This document shows positions 26,736-35,877 of a DNA stretch of 64,000 nt, piece after piece. The position numbers and the translations under genes are program-made. The notes beneath the pieces were generated by a model that saw only the letters and a program-made list of their open reading frames with translations, searched no databases and was not told the origin of the DNA. Each line of letters opens with the position of its first letter. Within the stretch, counting starts at the first letter, position 1. Source of the DNA: Paludibacteraceae bacterium (GTDB lineage: Bacteria > Bacteroidota > Bacteroidia > Bacteroidales > Paludibacteraceae); assembly GCA_017649925.1 (NCBI GenBank), contig JAGCFX010000047.1:32867-96866 (forward strand). Reading direction: 5' to 3'.

Positions 26736-27638
26736 TTATTCACTTAAAATTTGGTTTCTTAATCTGCGGACACATTGGGTATTGAATGTATGTCCGGGTT
26801 TGTAAGCCACGACGCGTCCCTGGATACGGAGTCCAAGAAGCGAGAGGTCGCCGATGACGTCAAGCAGTTTATGGCGCGCGGGTTCGTTGGGATAGTTCAG
26901 CGGCGAGAGATAGCCGAGTTTTGTGGCATCCAAATGCGGCTGTCCCAACTTATCACAGAAATAATCCATTCCGGACTGCGAGAGTTCGGTCTCATAAATG
27001 ACTAGCGCATTCTTTAGATCGCCGCCTTTGATAAGTCCCACGCGTAGCAGTGGTTCTATCTCCCGCACGAAGCAGAACGTCCGCGCCGCCGCTACTTCCT
27101 TAGGATAGTCGGCGAGGTTCTTGAGCGAAGCATGTTGCTCGCGCAGCAAGTTCGACTGGAAGGCGATGGTCACATCCACCTCATAATGATCGCAAGGCTC
27201 AATACGCATGATATGGCCGTGCTCGGAGATATACTCAACGGGTTCCGTAACGATATAGATGTTTTGCTCGGCATCCTGTTCCACCAGTCCTACGCGTTGG
27301 ATCTCATTCACAAACGGTTTGGCACTGCCGTCGAGGATCGGCATTTCCGGTGCATCCACATCAATGATACAGTTGTCCACCCCAAGGGCATAAAGCGCAC
27401 TCAACGCATGCTCCACGGTGGAAATCTTCCATTTACCATGCTCCAACACCGTGCCACGTTCCGTTCCAGAGACATAGTCCGCCAAAGCCTGGTAACAAGG
27501 CTGTTTGGGCAAGTCCACGCGGCGTAGGCAAACGCCTGTATTCGGCTCTGCGGGATGGAAAGTAGCGGTAATGAAAAGCCCCGTGTGGAGGCCCACCGAA
27601 CTGAGGGTAAAGGATTCTTTTATTGTATGTTGTTTCAT
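26736..27638 (-). CDS. lpxC: UDP-3-O-acyl-N-acetylglucosamine deacetylase, without FabZ domain
   Basis: LpxC (300 residues) is the zinc deacetylase that commits to lipid A synthesis. Motifs: SSVGLHTG at the N-terminus, STVEHALSALYALGVDN with the first zinc histidine, APEMPILDGSA, and the H-x-x-x-D zinc ligands in RHKLLDVIGDL. The expected general base lies in GHTFNT. In most Bacteroidota known to me LpxC is fused to the dehydratase FabZ (about 460 residues). Here it stops after the LpxC fold, and lpxA begins on the next base. It overlaps lpxD by 4 nt. Confidence 0.96.
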   Translation of the reverse strand: MKQHTIKESFTLSSVGLHTGLFITATFHPAEPNTGVCLRRVDLPKQPCYQALADYVSGTERGTVLEHGKWKISTVEHALSALYALGVDNCIIDVDAPEMPILDGSAKPFVNEIQRVGLVEQDAEQNIYIVTEPVEYISEHGHIMRIEPCDHYEVDVTIAFQSNLLREQHASLKNLADYPKEVAAARTFCFVREIEPLLRVGLIKGGDLKNALVIYETELSQSGMDYFCDKLGQPHLDATKLGYLSPLNYPNEPARHKLLDVIGDLSLLGLRIQGRVVAYKPGHTFNTQCVRRLRNQILSE

Positions 27639-28666
27639 TTCTTTTCCAGTTCGTTAAGACGTTTCATAATGTCCGGCAGTTGTTTGAATCCCACTGCGGC
27701 GCGGCGGAAGATAGAGGCGTCAATAGCCGGCGATCCGATGTACATTCCGGGTTTGCGAACGCTTCCTGAGATACCTGCCTGCGCACCGAAGATACAGTTG
27801 TCGGCAATCTCAATATGTCCCGCAGCTCCCACCTGTCCGGTAAGAATACAGTGTTTTCCTATCTTGGTGCTTCCTGCGATGCCTACTTGTGCGCAGAGGA
27901 AAGTCGATTCGCCCACTTCCACATTATGCGCCACTTGCACGAGATTGTCGATCTTAGCATTCTTGTGCACAATTGTGCTGCCCATCATCGCACGGTCTAT
28001 CGTCGTATTGGCGCCAACCTCCACGTCATCTTCAATAATCACGTTTCCTATCTGCGGGATTTTCTGGTTCACGCCTTGTGCGTCAGGTTCAAAGCCAAAT
28101 CCGTCCGAACCAATGACTACTCCCGCGTGCAAGATACATTGTTTGCCGATTACAGAGTGCGCGTACACTTTCGCGCCCGCGTAGAGAATGGTGCCGTCGC
28201 CGATGGTAACATTATCGCCAATAAAAACGTTCGGATATATCTGTACGCCTGCACCGAGACGGACGTTCTTGCCAATATACGCAAATGCGCCGATATATGC
28301 ATCTTCCGGAATGGTAACTCCTTCGCTGATGAAACACGGCTGCTCAGTACCTTTGCGCGGAGGATTCATCGCTTTTGATACCATCGTGAGCAACTGTCCC
28401 ATGGCTCCGCGGGCATTGTCCACGAGGATAATGGAGAGTTGAGAATTGAGAGTTGAAAGTTGTTCGTTACTAATGAGAGATTTGGTGACAAGCACCACAC
28501 CCGCTTTTGTTGTTGCGAGGAACGGCAGGTATTTCTCTTCTGTGATGAAAGCCAAATGCTGCGGCTGTGCACTCTCTATCGGCGCTACGTCGCGTACGGT
28601 TGCATTGGCGTTTCCTATCAACTTGCCGCCCAAGACGGCTGCTATCTGTTGCGCACTAAATTCCAT
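27635..28666 (-). CDS. lpxD: UDP-3-O-acylglucosamine N-acyltransferase
   Basis: LpxD (343 residues) adds the second 3-hydroxyacyl chain in lipid A synthesis. The N-terminal uridine-binding domain (ISNEQ and around IESAQPQHLAFITEEKY) is followed by many hexapeptide repeats (IGAFAYIGKNVRLGAGVQI, VQVAHNVEVGESTFLCAQ) and a C-terminal helix. The HNVEVG stretch carries the catalytic histidine region. In the N-terminal domain the segment NEQLSTLNSQLS is encoded by a 7-nt repeat (28436-28463), which looks like an in-frame insertion. It overlaps the HD gene by 11 nt and lpxC by 4 nt. Confidence 0.96.
   Translation of the reverse strand: MEFSAQQIAAVLGGKLIGNANATVRDVAPIESAQPQHLAFITEEKYLPFLATTKAGVVLVTKSLISNEQLSTLNSQLSIILVDNARGAMGQLLTMVSKAMNPPRKGTEQPCFISEGVTIPEDAYIGAFAYIGKNVRLGAGVQIYPNVFIGDNVTIGDGTILYAGAKVYAHSVIGKQCILHAGVVIGSDGFGFEPDAQGVNQKIPQIGNVIIEDDVEVGANTTIDRAMMGSTIVHKNAKIDNLVQVAHNVEVGESTFLCAQVGIAGSTKIGKHCILTGQVGAAGHIEIADNCIFGAQAGISGSVRKPGMYIGSPAIDASIFRRAAVGFKQLPDIMKRLNELEKK
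28436..28463 (+). repeat. 7-nt tandem repeat inside lpxD
   Basis: Four units of the form GARTTGA (28436, 28443, 28450, 28457) lie in the coding frame of lpxD and encode the Gln-Leu-Ser/Asn-rich segment. Confidence 0.8.
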
Positions 28667-29888
28667 TTTCTCTGTATTTGAACAAATATCGTTTAATCGG
28701 TTTCCGCGTCAGTGCCGCGAGGTCCAAGATCTCGCTGGCTTGTGCAATATCGCGTACCGTGCCATCGGAATAGAGGATATCTATCGAATCGTCTTTCTCC
28801 GAGTAGGTGTTGCTCGTTGAGACATGTTCGGACCACATATACTGCGCATCGCTCTCGCTGATACCCAACGCTGCGGCATATTGCTTATTCAGTTCCGTCT
28901 GCTGTGCCGCCGTCAGCGGTTCAGAGAGTAGTTCGCCGCGGAAGAGTTGACGGTTGATAAACGAACGGCTGAGTTCGCTCAGCACTTTGTCGTCACTCGC
29001 AATCCATGCCTTGATGGCGGAGAGTACATCGTTATCATCGAGCAGTGCATATTGGTCCAACGCTTCGCTCTGCGGCGCAAACATATTGACTGTTACCTGC
29101 TGATAAAGGAAGTACCGCAATGCGGGCGAGCAGAAGAGTTCTTTGCCGCCACGAGCCAGTTCTTTCGCGCGCGAGAGGATTTTGATGAGGTGCTGCTCGG
29201 CAGCTACGGAAGTCTTATGCAGATAAACCTGCCAGTACATCAGTCGGCGTGCTACAAGGAATTTCTCTACAGAGTAGATACCTTTTATTTGCACCACGAG
29301 TCGATCGTCGCGCACATCGAGCATTTTCAGTAATCGTTCGCTTGCTACGCGCCCTTCCTGCACGCCCGTGAAGAACGAGTCTCGGCAGAGATAGTCCATG
29401 CGATCTACGTCCAACTGGCTGCTGATCAACTGATGCAGGAAATGCTTCGAATACTCGTTCTTGAAAATGGCAATAGCCATATCCAGTTGACCGCCCAAAT
29501 CCAAGTTGATGCGCTGCATCATCAATAGCGAGATATCTTCATGCGTAACGCCATCAACCAACGTATGCTCTAACACATGCGAGAAAGGTCCGTGACCGAT
29601 GTCATGGAGCAAAATGGCAATCATCGCTGCCGTCTCTTCCGTTTCCGTGATTTCAAGTCCCTTCAGCCGCAGCGACAGTATCGCCTCGTGCATCAAGTGC
29701 ATCGCACCCAACGAGTGGCTGAAACGGCTGTGTTGCGCACCCGGGTACACCAAATAGGACAGGCCCAATTGACGAATTCTGTTCAATCGCTGCACGTACG
29801 GATGCTGCAGCACATCGTATATCAAATCGTTCGGAATAGATAGGAAACCGAACACCGGATCGTTAATAATCTTTCGCTTGTTAGCCAT
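28656..29888 (-). CDS. HD domain phosphohydrolase
   Basis: A protein of 410 residues of the HD superfamily, close to dGTPase-like proteins (YdhJ type). The metal site is made by HSRFSHSLGAMHLMHEA and LLHDIGHGPFSHVLEH, giving the H...HD...D pattern. A later DRMDYLCRDSFFTG region is family-typical. It is cytosolic. Its substrate may be a nucleotide, but this cannot be told. It is the first gene of the lpxD-lpxC-lpxA run, with a promoter at 29907-29938. Confidence 0.9.
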   Translation of the reverse strand: MANKRKIINDPVFGFLSIPNDLIYDVLQHPYVQRLNRIRQLGLSYLVYPGAQHSRFSHSLGAMHLMHEAILSLRLKGLEITETEETAAMIAILLHDIGHGPFSHVLEHTLVDGVTHEDISLLMMQRINLDLGGQLDMAIAIFKNEYSKHFLHQLISSQLDVDRMDYLCRDSFFTGVQEGRVASERLLKMLDVRDDRLVVQIKGIYSVEKFLVARRLMYWQVYLHKTSVAAEQHLIKILSRAKELARGGKELFCSPALRYFLYQQVTVNMFAPQSEALDQYALLDDNDVLSAIKAWIASDDKVLSELSRSFINRQLFRGELLSEPLTAAQQTELNKQYAAALGISESDAQYMWSEHVSTSNTYSEKDDSIDILYSDGTVRDIAQASEILDLAALTRKPIKRYLFKYRENGI

Positions 29889-29906
29889 GATTTATAAAAA
29901 AGCGTG

Positions 29907-29938
29907 CAAAGTTACAAAAAATAAATGACATACGCAAG
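29907..29938 (-). promoter_or_regulatory. promoter of the HD-lpx operon
   Basis: On the minus strand CTTG (29935-29938), 20 nt, TAACTTTG (29907-29914). The CTTG box is also the loop of the terminator hairpin at 29915-29948. Confidence 0.7.
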
Positions 29939-29948
29939 CGTATGCCAT
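29915..29948 (-). terminator. hairpin ending the 29978-35494 transcript
   Basis: On the minus strand a 10-bp stem around CATACG/CGTATG (29925-29934 with 29939-29948, one G-U) is followed by a T-rich stretch. Confidence 0.6.
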
Positions 29949-29977
29949 TCTTTTCTCCAAATTTAATTAAAATTGTC

Positions 29978-30352
29978 TTAAATAGTATGCTTTTTGCGGT
30001 ATATTGCGTAAGCGACGAACATCAAAGCAAAAAGGACAAACGGAATTTCACCTATCGGCGCTGCATCACCAGCAAACGGATCGGGTGGGAGGTCTCCGCC
30101 GACTCGTCTCGGACCAGAAGAAGTGGCGGGACTATATGATTGTCCCGGAGTATAGGCATGGCCATAATCATCTACGGGCTGAACCGTAGTCTGGAAATGT
30201 CCGTTTGCCAATTGATGCTGCATTTGTATTACCTGTTGTGCTTGCGATGTGCGGGGCGTCATCGGGACTTGTACCTCAAATGACATCGCCCAAACCGCTG
30301 CAGTGAGCAGTAATAAACAGACTAATACTATGTTTCTATGCGTTATCCGCAA
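29978..30352 (-). CDS. small exported protein with C-terminal membrane anchor
   Basis: A protein of 124 residues. It has a signal peptide (residues about 1-23, ending LLLLTAAVWA), a polar middle rich in Gln, Thr and Pro, and a C-terminal unit DAAPIGEIPFVLFALMFVAY followed by Ile and RKKHTI. That is a PIG-like motif, one hydrophobic helix and a short basic end, the layout of a membrane-anchored or sorted protein. It is 12 nt downstream of the 1709-residue protein and should be on the same mRNA. I do not recognise a named family; the unit resembles C-terminal ends of other small Bacteroidales proteins. A role beside the large secreted protein is likely but unproven. Confidence 0.65.
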   Translation of the reverse strand: MRITHRNIVLVCLLLLTAAVWAMSFEVQVPMTPRTSQAQQVIQMQHQLANGHFQTTVQPVDDYGHAYTPGQSYSPATSSGPRRVGGDLPPDPFAGDAAPIGEIPFVLFALMFVAYAIYRKKHTI

Positions 30353-30364
30353 TATAACAGGTGG

Positions 30365-33300
30365 TTATTTCACTTGTGTGCCGACTGCATTATACATCTT
30401 GTCATCATAGATGATAAAGAGTTGTCCGTCGCGAATAATTTTGCGTGGTTGTCCGGCGCAGTGAGTTTCGTTATTGTCAATATCTGTTGCTATTTGTGGT
30501 TCTTCTTTTGCTCGACGAACGAGAAGTAAGAATCGGTCGTTAAGCATTCCGCCATCGGCAGTAAATACATAATTGGAGTGTAATAAATCCGTAGATGTTT
30601 GTTCTTGAATATCAATCAATTGCAATGTATCTACCGCCGAGATGTTGTACTGCTTTGCATCAAAGGCGAATGTATATGTACCGAAGGAAGGAAGCATTAC
30701 CCCTACAGGTATTGCATCCACTGCATCTTCGTCAGATAGGGCATGGAACGCCAGTTCGTTTCTCGCCGTATCCAAGGTGTACAGATTGAGACGGCCGTTA
30801 TTGAACATTTTCTGCAAATCTGCGCCAATCTCATAAGCCTTTGTATATTCTTCCGCAAGCACTATTCCCGTGCGATCCGACTGATCATTGCCGGTTAATG
30901 TGATACCGGTTCGAACAGGTTTGTCTTCTGCTTGCAAGAAACGTTTGTATGCCGGCATAGCCGAGACATTCATATTGCTCTCGAATTTCAAACCAGACCC
31001 CGAGTTAATTTGTACGAAGACTGCTTGGAACGGGCGAAGCGTTTTGCTTGAAGCCAATTCTTGCGAGTAGGTGTTCTCTTCCGGGTCAAAAAGAGTGACA
31101 TATGGCACTTCCGTGGGACGTCCTTCGTCAAGAATCCAGAATCGTGTCCAAACACCATCCACAATCTCTTTTTTCCATGCGCCATTTCGCAATCCTGTAA
31201 CTGTTCCTGTTGCATAGGAGTGCATGTAGGGGTTACCAATGAGGTTCCAGCCGGCATGTACGTCGTTACGCGGATTACTTACAGACGAAGCCACAACACT
31301 GCTTACTTTGTATCCTCCGTCACGCTCTTGCGGAAGCCATGTAGCCACAGGCGGTCTCATCGTAAAACGGTAGACGCGTTTTTTGTGCGTGTAAGGTTGC
31401 CCGCTGTGAGTCTGTCCGTTATAATTGATATGTGCCTGATTGTCTATACCAAACAGGTATCCTTGACCGTATTTCATCGTATAGTCATTTCCGGTAGCCG
31501 CCACTTTCGTCCAATACGGGTAGTTCTGTACGCCGGCATTCGCATCATCAGCGCGATGAGCGCCATCATAGTAATACACGAAGAAATTTGTATTATAAGC
31601 AGGGATACCGCCGTTAGCGGCTACGTTGGAGTAAGAAATCTCCTGCAGTTGCGTATTAAACGGCAATGCCACCCAATAGAAGCGATCTTCCGGAATGCGC
31701 AAATCATAATACATTTCTTCGTTCTTTAGAATGATAGAGCCGGAGTTGTTCAGAGTGACAGACGGAGCACTTTGGTCACCATTGGCGTCTAATACCAACG
31801 AATTGACGGTCAAAGTTACACCATTGCTTACATTCAGTCCTGCGCCATCCTGTACCGTAAGTGTATGTACGCGCCGGTTCTCGCTGATTGTCAGCGTGTC
31901 ACCTGTCATTATGACCACGTCGCAAGAGGAACAATCGTCTCCACCGAAGAGAGTAGAAGAAGTCATGTTCTGATCTACGATGTACGGGATTTTGAGAACG
32001 GTGGTCTTGTCAGCCCATGTAACGGATTGTGGCGAACAAGGTGCCAATTCCGGATCTGACGGATTATATTTGAAGGTAAATGTACCTTCTTCGTCGTTAA
32101 AAGCAGGATAACCGATGGCACCAGCCATAGTAGGATCGCCATCCAGCACATAAGATTCGACGGTAACAAAGCCTCCATCCGGCGTGATGGCCCAATGGAT
32201 AGCATCCACGTCTTCTATACAAGAAGGATACGTATGGTAAACTGCTTCCTGTTGATAGAAATACAGACCTGCAGATCCTGCAGTGGCGTAATCGACCAAG
32301 TGGAAATAAGTGCCGGAATATCCCAAGTATTTCACACCCTCATTGGAGCCAAGATAGTTCTTATTGGAACGCACTACCACTTTTTCTCCGACCATGGTTA
32401 TCAGGAAATTGTCATATGCACCATCATCCGCGGGTGTAAGACGTGCGTAATCGTCTCCGTCATGGCTACTCAAATCCAGGAACACTTCGTTGGCATGATT
32501 ATATAATTCATGCTCTCCGGCCCTTCCTTGTAAACGCCAATCAATGGTTTCGTCAGTATTGGTAATCACGTTTCCGGAAGGAGAAACGGTAACCGCCGCT
32601 ATATAATTGGAGTTATAAGGAGTATTACTCAATGCCTTGTTGTTTGCGCCATTCGTAATGATGTAGTTGACTCCCATTTTCAGTTCATCCGTAGAGGATA
32701 TCTTCTTGTAGGTATCTTCGCGCACATAATAAACAGCATATAAAGTAGAATTGTTGGATGTCAGCGAATAGTGAGAACCGGCGGGATATAAATCCACCGT
32801 CAAAGCGTCGGACTCATCTGTAATCGGCGCTTTTGCCCAACCGGCAAAGGTCCAACCTTCTTTGGCACAGTCGGAGTTTACGTACGCATTGGGCAATACA
32901 ATATCTGCGTAAGCATATTCTTCAGTCAGCGATGAGGCTCCGGAAGTACCATTACCTGCGTCAAAATAAACAGTAAACGGATCGCAGTGCGGCCATGATG
33001 TGAATTCTTTCATCTGGCGATACAGGAAACATTGCACGTTGCTGGAAGTGCTTGCCGAGAATTTGGTGCCATCGTAATACAGATAGCGACCGGAGGTGTT
33101 GCCTTGTATGCTGAGGTTTAATGCAGAGGCTGAACGGGTTACTGTAAATTCCGTAGCAGTCGCATTGGTTGTCAGTGCACCGGAACCGGTGTTGATGTTC
33201 AAATATTTGCCAACAGAATCATTATAGAATGTCCATGCATTCTCACTGCCCCCTAATTGCCACATAACGGCAGAATCGCGGGCGATGATATACCATGAAC

Positions 33301-35494
33301 TGCCATCCTGCGGAGATTCTGCTACGGCAGCACTTAGCGTAGTTGCATTATATGGTTCTGCGCTTATTTCATAATCATATGCTCCGGTATAGTATGTGAT
33401 AACGTAATTGTCACCCACCACCATGTTGGTCGGATAGGAAATAATACGGAATTTTTCTATTTTGCGTTTATATACGGCAAATAAGTTTACTCCGTCTCTG
33501 GAAGGAACGTAATGCCCGTTATGCAAACCGGTAAATTCCGCCTCTTCAACAGATGCCAAATCGCCGCCTTCCAACCATCCGACAAACTCCCATCCTTCGT
33601 CCGGGCAACGCGGTGTGGCTGATGGCAGGTAGAAACCTGCACCTGCGCCATCTTCTTTCCGTTCTTCAGTTACCCGCCCTGCAATGCCGCCGATGTTTCC
33701 ACCGCAAGCATTGAGTGTGATGGTGTATTCTGTACAGTGCGGATAAGAAGTGTAAGTGGATATTGTGGCGGTGGTTTTTTTGAATATGTAAAACATATAT
33801 TGAGCACTGGCGTTTTCATAATTCCAAAATTCCCCATCTTGATAAACCAACCGATTGTTGCCATTGGATATCGCCCATCTTTCTCCACTTAAATTTAAAG
33901 TGAGTGCAACTCTGTCTCCGATAATCTTCCAATCCCAAGGGTCTTTGTTTTTAGCGCGTGTTTTACTTGGATTTATATACAAAGAGGCATTTCCTTCGCT
34001 TCGAAGCCGTCGGTTAGGATTGTCCCATCTCCATTCGTATTGTGCCTCTTGAGCTCCGATAATTTCACCTGCGGTATTTACTACTACAGAAGCATCGGCA
34101 AATACGCCATAGTAATGATTTGTGCCATCCCATGGAGAAGAAGGTACTTGATTGTTGCTTAGTGGATAATAATTGTCTCCGTCTTTGGCTACAATAAGAT
34201 ATATCCCATTGTTATCAAGCGGTGATGTGGTAACTTTTGTATATGCTGTGGTAGAGACGGATTTTGCGTATACGGCATATAGTTTCTCTCCATTGAAGGC
34301 GGGGTGGTACACCGAACCCGCAGCATGTAGCCCACCCGGCAAGGTTGATGTTCCTTGAATAGGCGTCTCGGTACTCCAACCGGCAAAGGTCCATCCTTCG
34401 CAATCAACGCCCGCAGGTCTTGAGGCAGACGGAAGTATAATACCTGCGCCGGGATTCGTCTCTGTGGAATCAACGGTGTGGTTGGCGGAAGTTCCAATGA
34501 AACCATCAATAGCATCCAAATGAATTGTCCAATCTTCGCAATTGGGGTAAGAGGTGTATGCCGATTCTTTTTTGAAAAGGTAAAAATTCCATGTATTATA
34601 CGTTAGTGTTTGGAAATAATCGTCGTCGTCGTCGCTATATGTCAGACAATACCCATTATCAGCACGGAAATTGAACACACCATTTGCCGCAGAAATGGCA
34701 AATGTGTTGCCGGTAGCCGCTAAGAGGTGATCATTGTAGTCGGGGGTATATTCGTATAGATTGTTGTTGTATACAAAAGCGGCATCGGCATAGTTGCTGC
34801 TGATGTTCAATGATTGGCTGTTGAAATTATTGGTAAGAGTCCATGCATCCTCGTCCCCTCCCAATGTCCATACAATGGCATCATTCGGATTATCCAAAGC
34901 GCCGCCATCCGGGTAAACCTGTTCTGCCGACAAATGGTAGCGTGTGGCGTATATATCACAATCTTCATATCTAGCAGGTCTTGTTGAAACCTGAATAGAA
35001 GCAACGTCCCCCGTTGCATATACGTAATAAGATTCGCTTTCTGAGTTTCCCAGCGCAAAATAAGACGGGCCGTAGTAAACATCTCCGTCCCATTCGTAGA
35101 AACAGGTTAGCACATATTGGTCGCCGGCATGAAGGTCTTTTACGGACGTGATGCGCGTGAAACGGTTGGCTGCAATGCCGGTCTTCTGATAAACAGCATA
35201 GAAATTGACGTTCTTTGTCGGATTTACCGACGTAACAATTGATGAAGTCGGATTTTCGTCTGCAGCAACAGGGCTTCCTTTTTTCCAGCCAATGAAGTTA
35301 TAGTCACGGCAACCGGTTACAGAAATACCGCGGTTAGACAAAATGGTATCCAATCTATATGATTGACCCGACTGAGCTTCGTATGTCAGTATGTTATGGC
35401 CGTCCGCATTGAAACTCAGAAGAACGACCTCGGCGAAAGCGGACGAGAGAGTCGTCAGAAGAGCTATCGCCAGTGTGTATATACGCGTTCTCAT
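30365..35494 (-). CDS. very large secreted repeat protein with IRDGQ tail
   Basis: A protein of 1709 residues with a signal peptide (MRTRIYTLAIALLTTLSSAFA). At least four cycles pair two modules: a GWxFxGW ... LYAVY module like the Listeria-Bacteroides repeat (for example CEGWTFAGWSTETP, REGWEF-like CPDEGWEFVGWLEGG), and a beta-rich module with YVIT or YIIT near its start (DQYVLTCFYE, DNYVITYYTG, VNYIITNGAN). Near residue 1200 a parallel beta-helix-like part follows (LTVQDGAGLNVSNGVTLTV), then a domain with HAGWNLIGNPYMHSY, typical of type IX-secreted proteins. It ends RKIIRDGQLFIIYDDKMY-NAVGTQVK. It has its own promoter and a 110-nt leader with a hairpin. A surface adhesin or glycan-binding role is a guess. 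Confidence 0.88.
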   Translation of the reverse strand: MRTRIYTLAIALLTTLSSAFAEVVLLSFNADGHNILTYEAQSGQSYRLDTILSNRGISVTGCRDYNFIGWKKGSPVAADENPTSSIVTSVNPTKNVNFYAVYQKTGIAANRFTRITSVKDLHAGDQYVLTCFYEWDGDVYYGPSYFALGNSESESYYVYATGDVASIQVSTRPARYEDCDIYATRYHLSAEQVYPDGGALDNPNDAIVWTLGGDEDAWTLTNNFNSQSLNISSNYADAAFVYNNNLYEYTPDYNDHLLAATGNTFAISAANGVFNFRADNGYCLTYSDDDDDYFQTLTYNTWNFYLFKKESAYTSYPNCEDWTIHLDAIDGFIGTSANHTVDSTETNPGAGIILPSASRPAGVDCEGWTFAGWSTETPIQGTSTLPGGLHAAGSVYHPAFNGEKLYAVYAKSVSTTAYTKVTTSPLDNNGIYLIVAKDGDNYYPLSNNQVPSSPWDGTNHYYGVFADASVVVNTAGEIIGAQEAQYEWRWDNPNRRLRSEGNASLYINPSKTRAKNKDPWDWKIIGDRVALTLNLSGERWAISNGNNRLVYQDGEFWNYENASAQYMFYIFKKTTATISTYTSYPHCTEYTITLNACGGNIGGIAGRVTEERKEDGAGAGFYLPSATPRCPDEGWEFVGWLEGGDLASVEEAEFTGLHNGHYVPSRDGVNLFAVYKRKIEKFRIISYPTNMVVGDNYVITYYTGAYDYEISAEPYNATTLSAAVAESPQDGSSWYIIARDSAVMWQLGGSENAWTFYNDSVGKYLNINTGSGALTTNATATEFTVTRSASALNLSIQGNTSGRYLYYDGTKFSASTSSNVQCFLYRQMKEFTSWPHCDPFTVYFDAGNGTSGASSLTEEYAYADIVLPNAYVNSDCAKEGWTFAGWAKAPITDESDALTVDLYPAGSHYSLTSNNSTLYAVYYVREDTYKKISSTDELKMGVNYIITNGANNKALSNTPYNSNYIAAVTVSPSGNVITNTDETIDWRLQGRAGEHELYNHANEVFLDLSSHDGDDYARLTPADDGAYDNFLITMVGEKVVVRSNKNYLGSNEGVKYLGYSGTYFHLVDYATAGSAGLYFYQQEAVYHTYPSCIEDVDAIHWAITPDGGFVTVESYVLDGDPTMAGAIGYPAFNDEEGTFTFKYNPSDPELAPCSPQSVTWADKTTVLKIPYIVDQNMTSSTLFGGDDCSSCDVVIMTGDTLTISENRRVHTLTVQDGAGLNVSNGVTLTVNSLVLDANGDQSAPSVTLNNSGSIILKNEEMYYDLRIPEDRFYWVALPFNTQLQEISYSNVAANGGIPAYNTNFFVYYYDGAHRADDANAGVQNYPYWTKVAATGNDYTMKYGQGYLFGIDNQAHINYNGQTHSGQPYTHKKRVYRFTMRPPVATWLPQERDGGYKVSSVVASSVSNPRNDVHAGWNLIGNPYMHSYATGTVTGLRNGAWKKEIVDGVWTRFWILDEGRPTEVPYVTLFDPEENTYSQELASSKTLRPFQAVFVQINSGSGLKFESNMNVSAMPAYKRFLQAEDKPVRTGITLTGNDQSDRTGIVLAEEYTKAYEIGADLQKMFNNGRLNLYTLDTARNELAFHALSDEDAVDAIPVGVMLPSFGTYTFAFDAKQYNISAVDTLQLIDIQEQTSTDLLHSNYVFTADGGMLNDRFLLLVRRAKEEPQIATDIDNNETHCAGQPRKIIRDGQLFIIYDDKMYNAVGTQVK

Positions 35495-35552
35495 AGAAAA
35501 AAGTGAGTTAGTCTTTTTATATCAAATTTGCGACCCTAATAAAAACACAAAC

Positions 35553-35580
35553 ACGCGGCATCTCGGTAAGAGACCAGCGT
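35553..35580 (-). other. hairpin in the leader of the 1709-residue protein mRNA
   Basis: On the minus strand ACGC/GCGT, GG/CC and TCTC/GAGA pair around a 5-nt loop, with small bulges. It lies between the promoter and the start codon; no regulator can be named. Confidence 0.45.
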
Positions 35581-35610
35581 AATTCAGGTAAATAGGGCTA
35601 AACTTGGGCG

Positions 35611-35642
35611 CAAAGGTACAATATTTTTCTGAAATATGCAAA
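35611..35642 (-). promoter_or_regulatory. promoter of the 1709-residue protein gene
   Basis: On the minus strand TTTG (35639-35642), 20 nt, TACCTTTG (35611-35618). Between 35643 and 35816 I see no gene or clear element. Confidence 0.8.
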
Positions 35643-35816
35643 TTTTTTTACGAAAAAGACGCAAATTTGTGCATATTTGTCATGTACGCATAACAAAAGC
35701 AGGATCCAAAATCACAGGATATATACATAGTATATATAAGGCGAGTGGGATACGATATTGGCTCGACAAGCGCAGCACACTGTCTCTATGTGCGAAGCAT
35801 CGAACGGTGTAATTAC

Positions 35817-35855
35817 AAAAAAATCCCACATACGCGGAGGCATGCAGGATTTTTT
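35817..35855. terminator. terminator after the 896-residue protein gene
   Basis: AAAAAAATCC (35817-35826) pairs with GGATTTTTT (35847-35855). The A and T runs on both sides let it work for either strand; the leftward gene at 35878 is the likely user. Confidence 0.7.
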
Positions 35856-35877
35856 AAAAATTAGATTACGGGATAGT

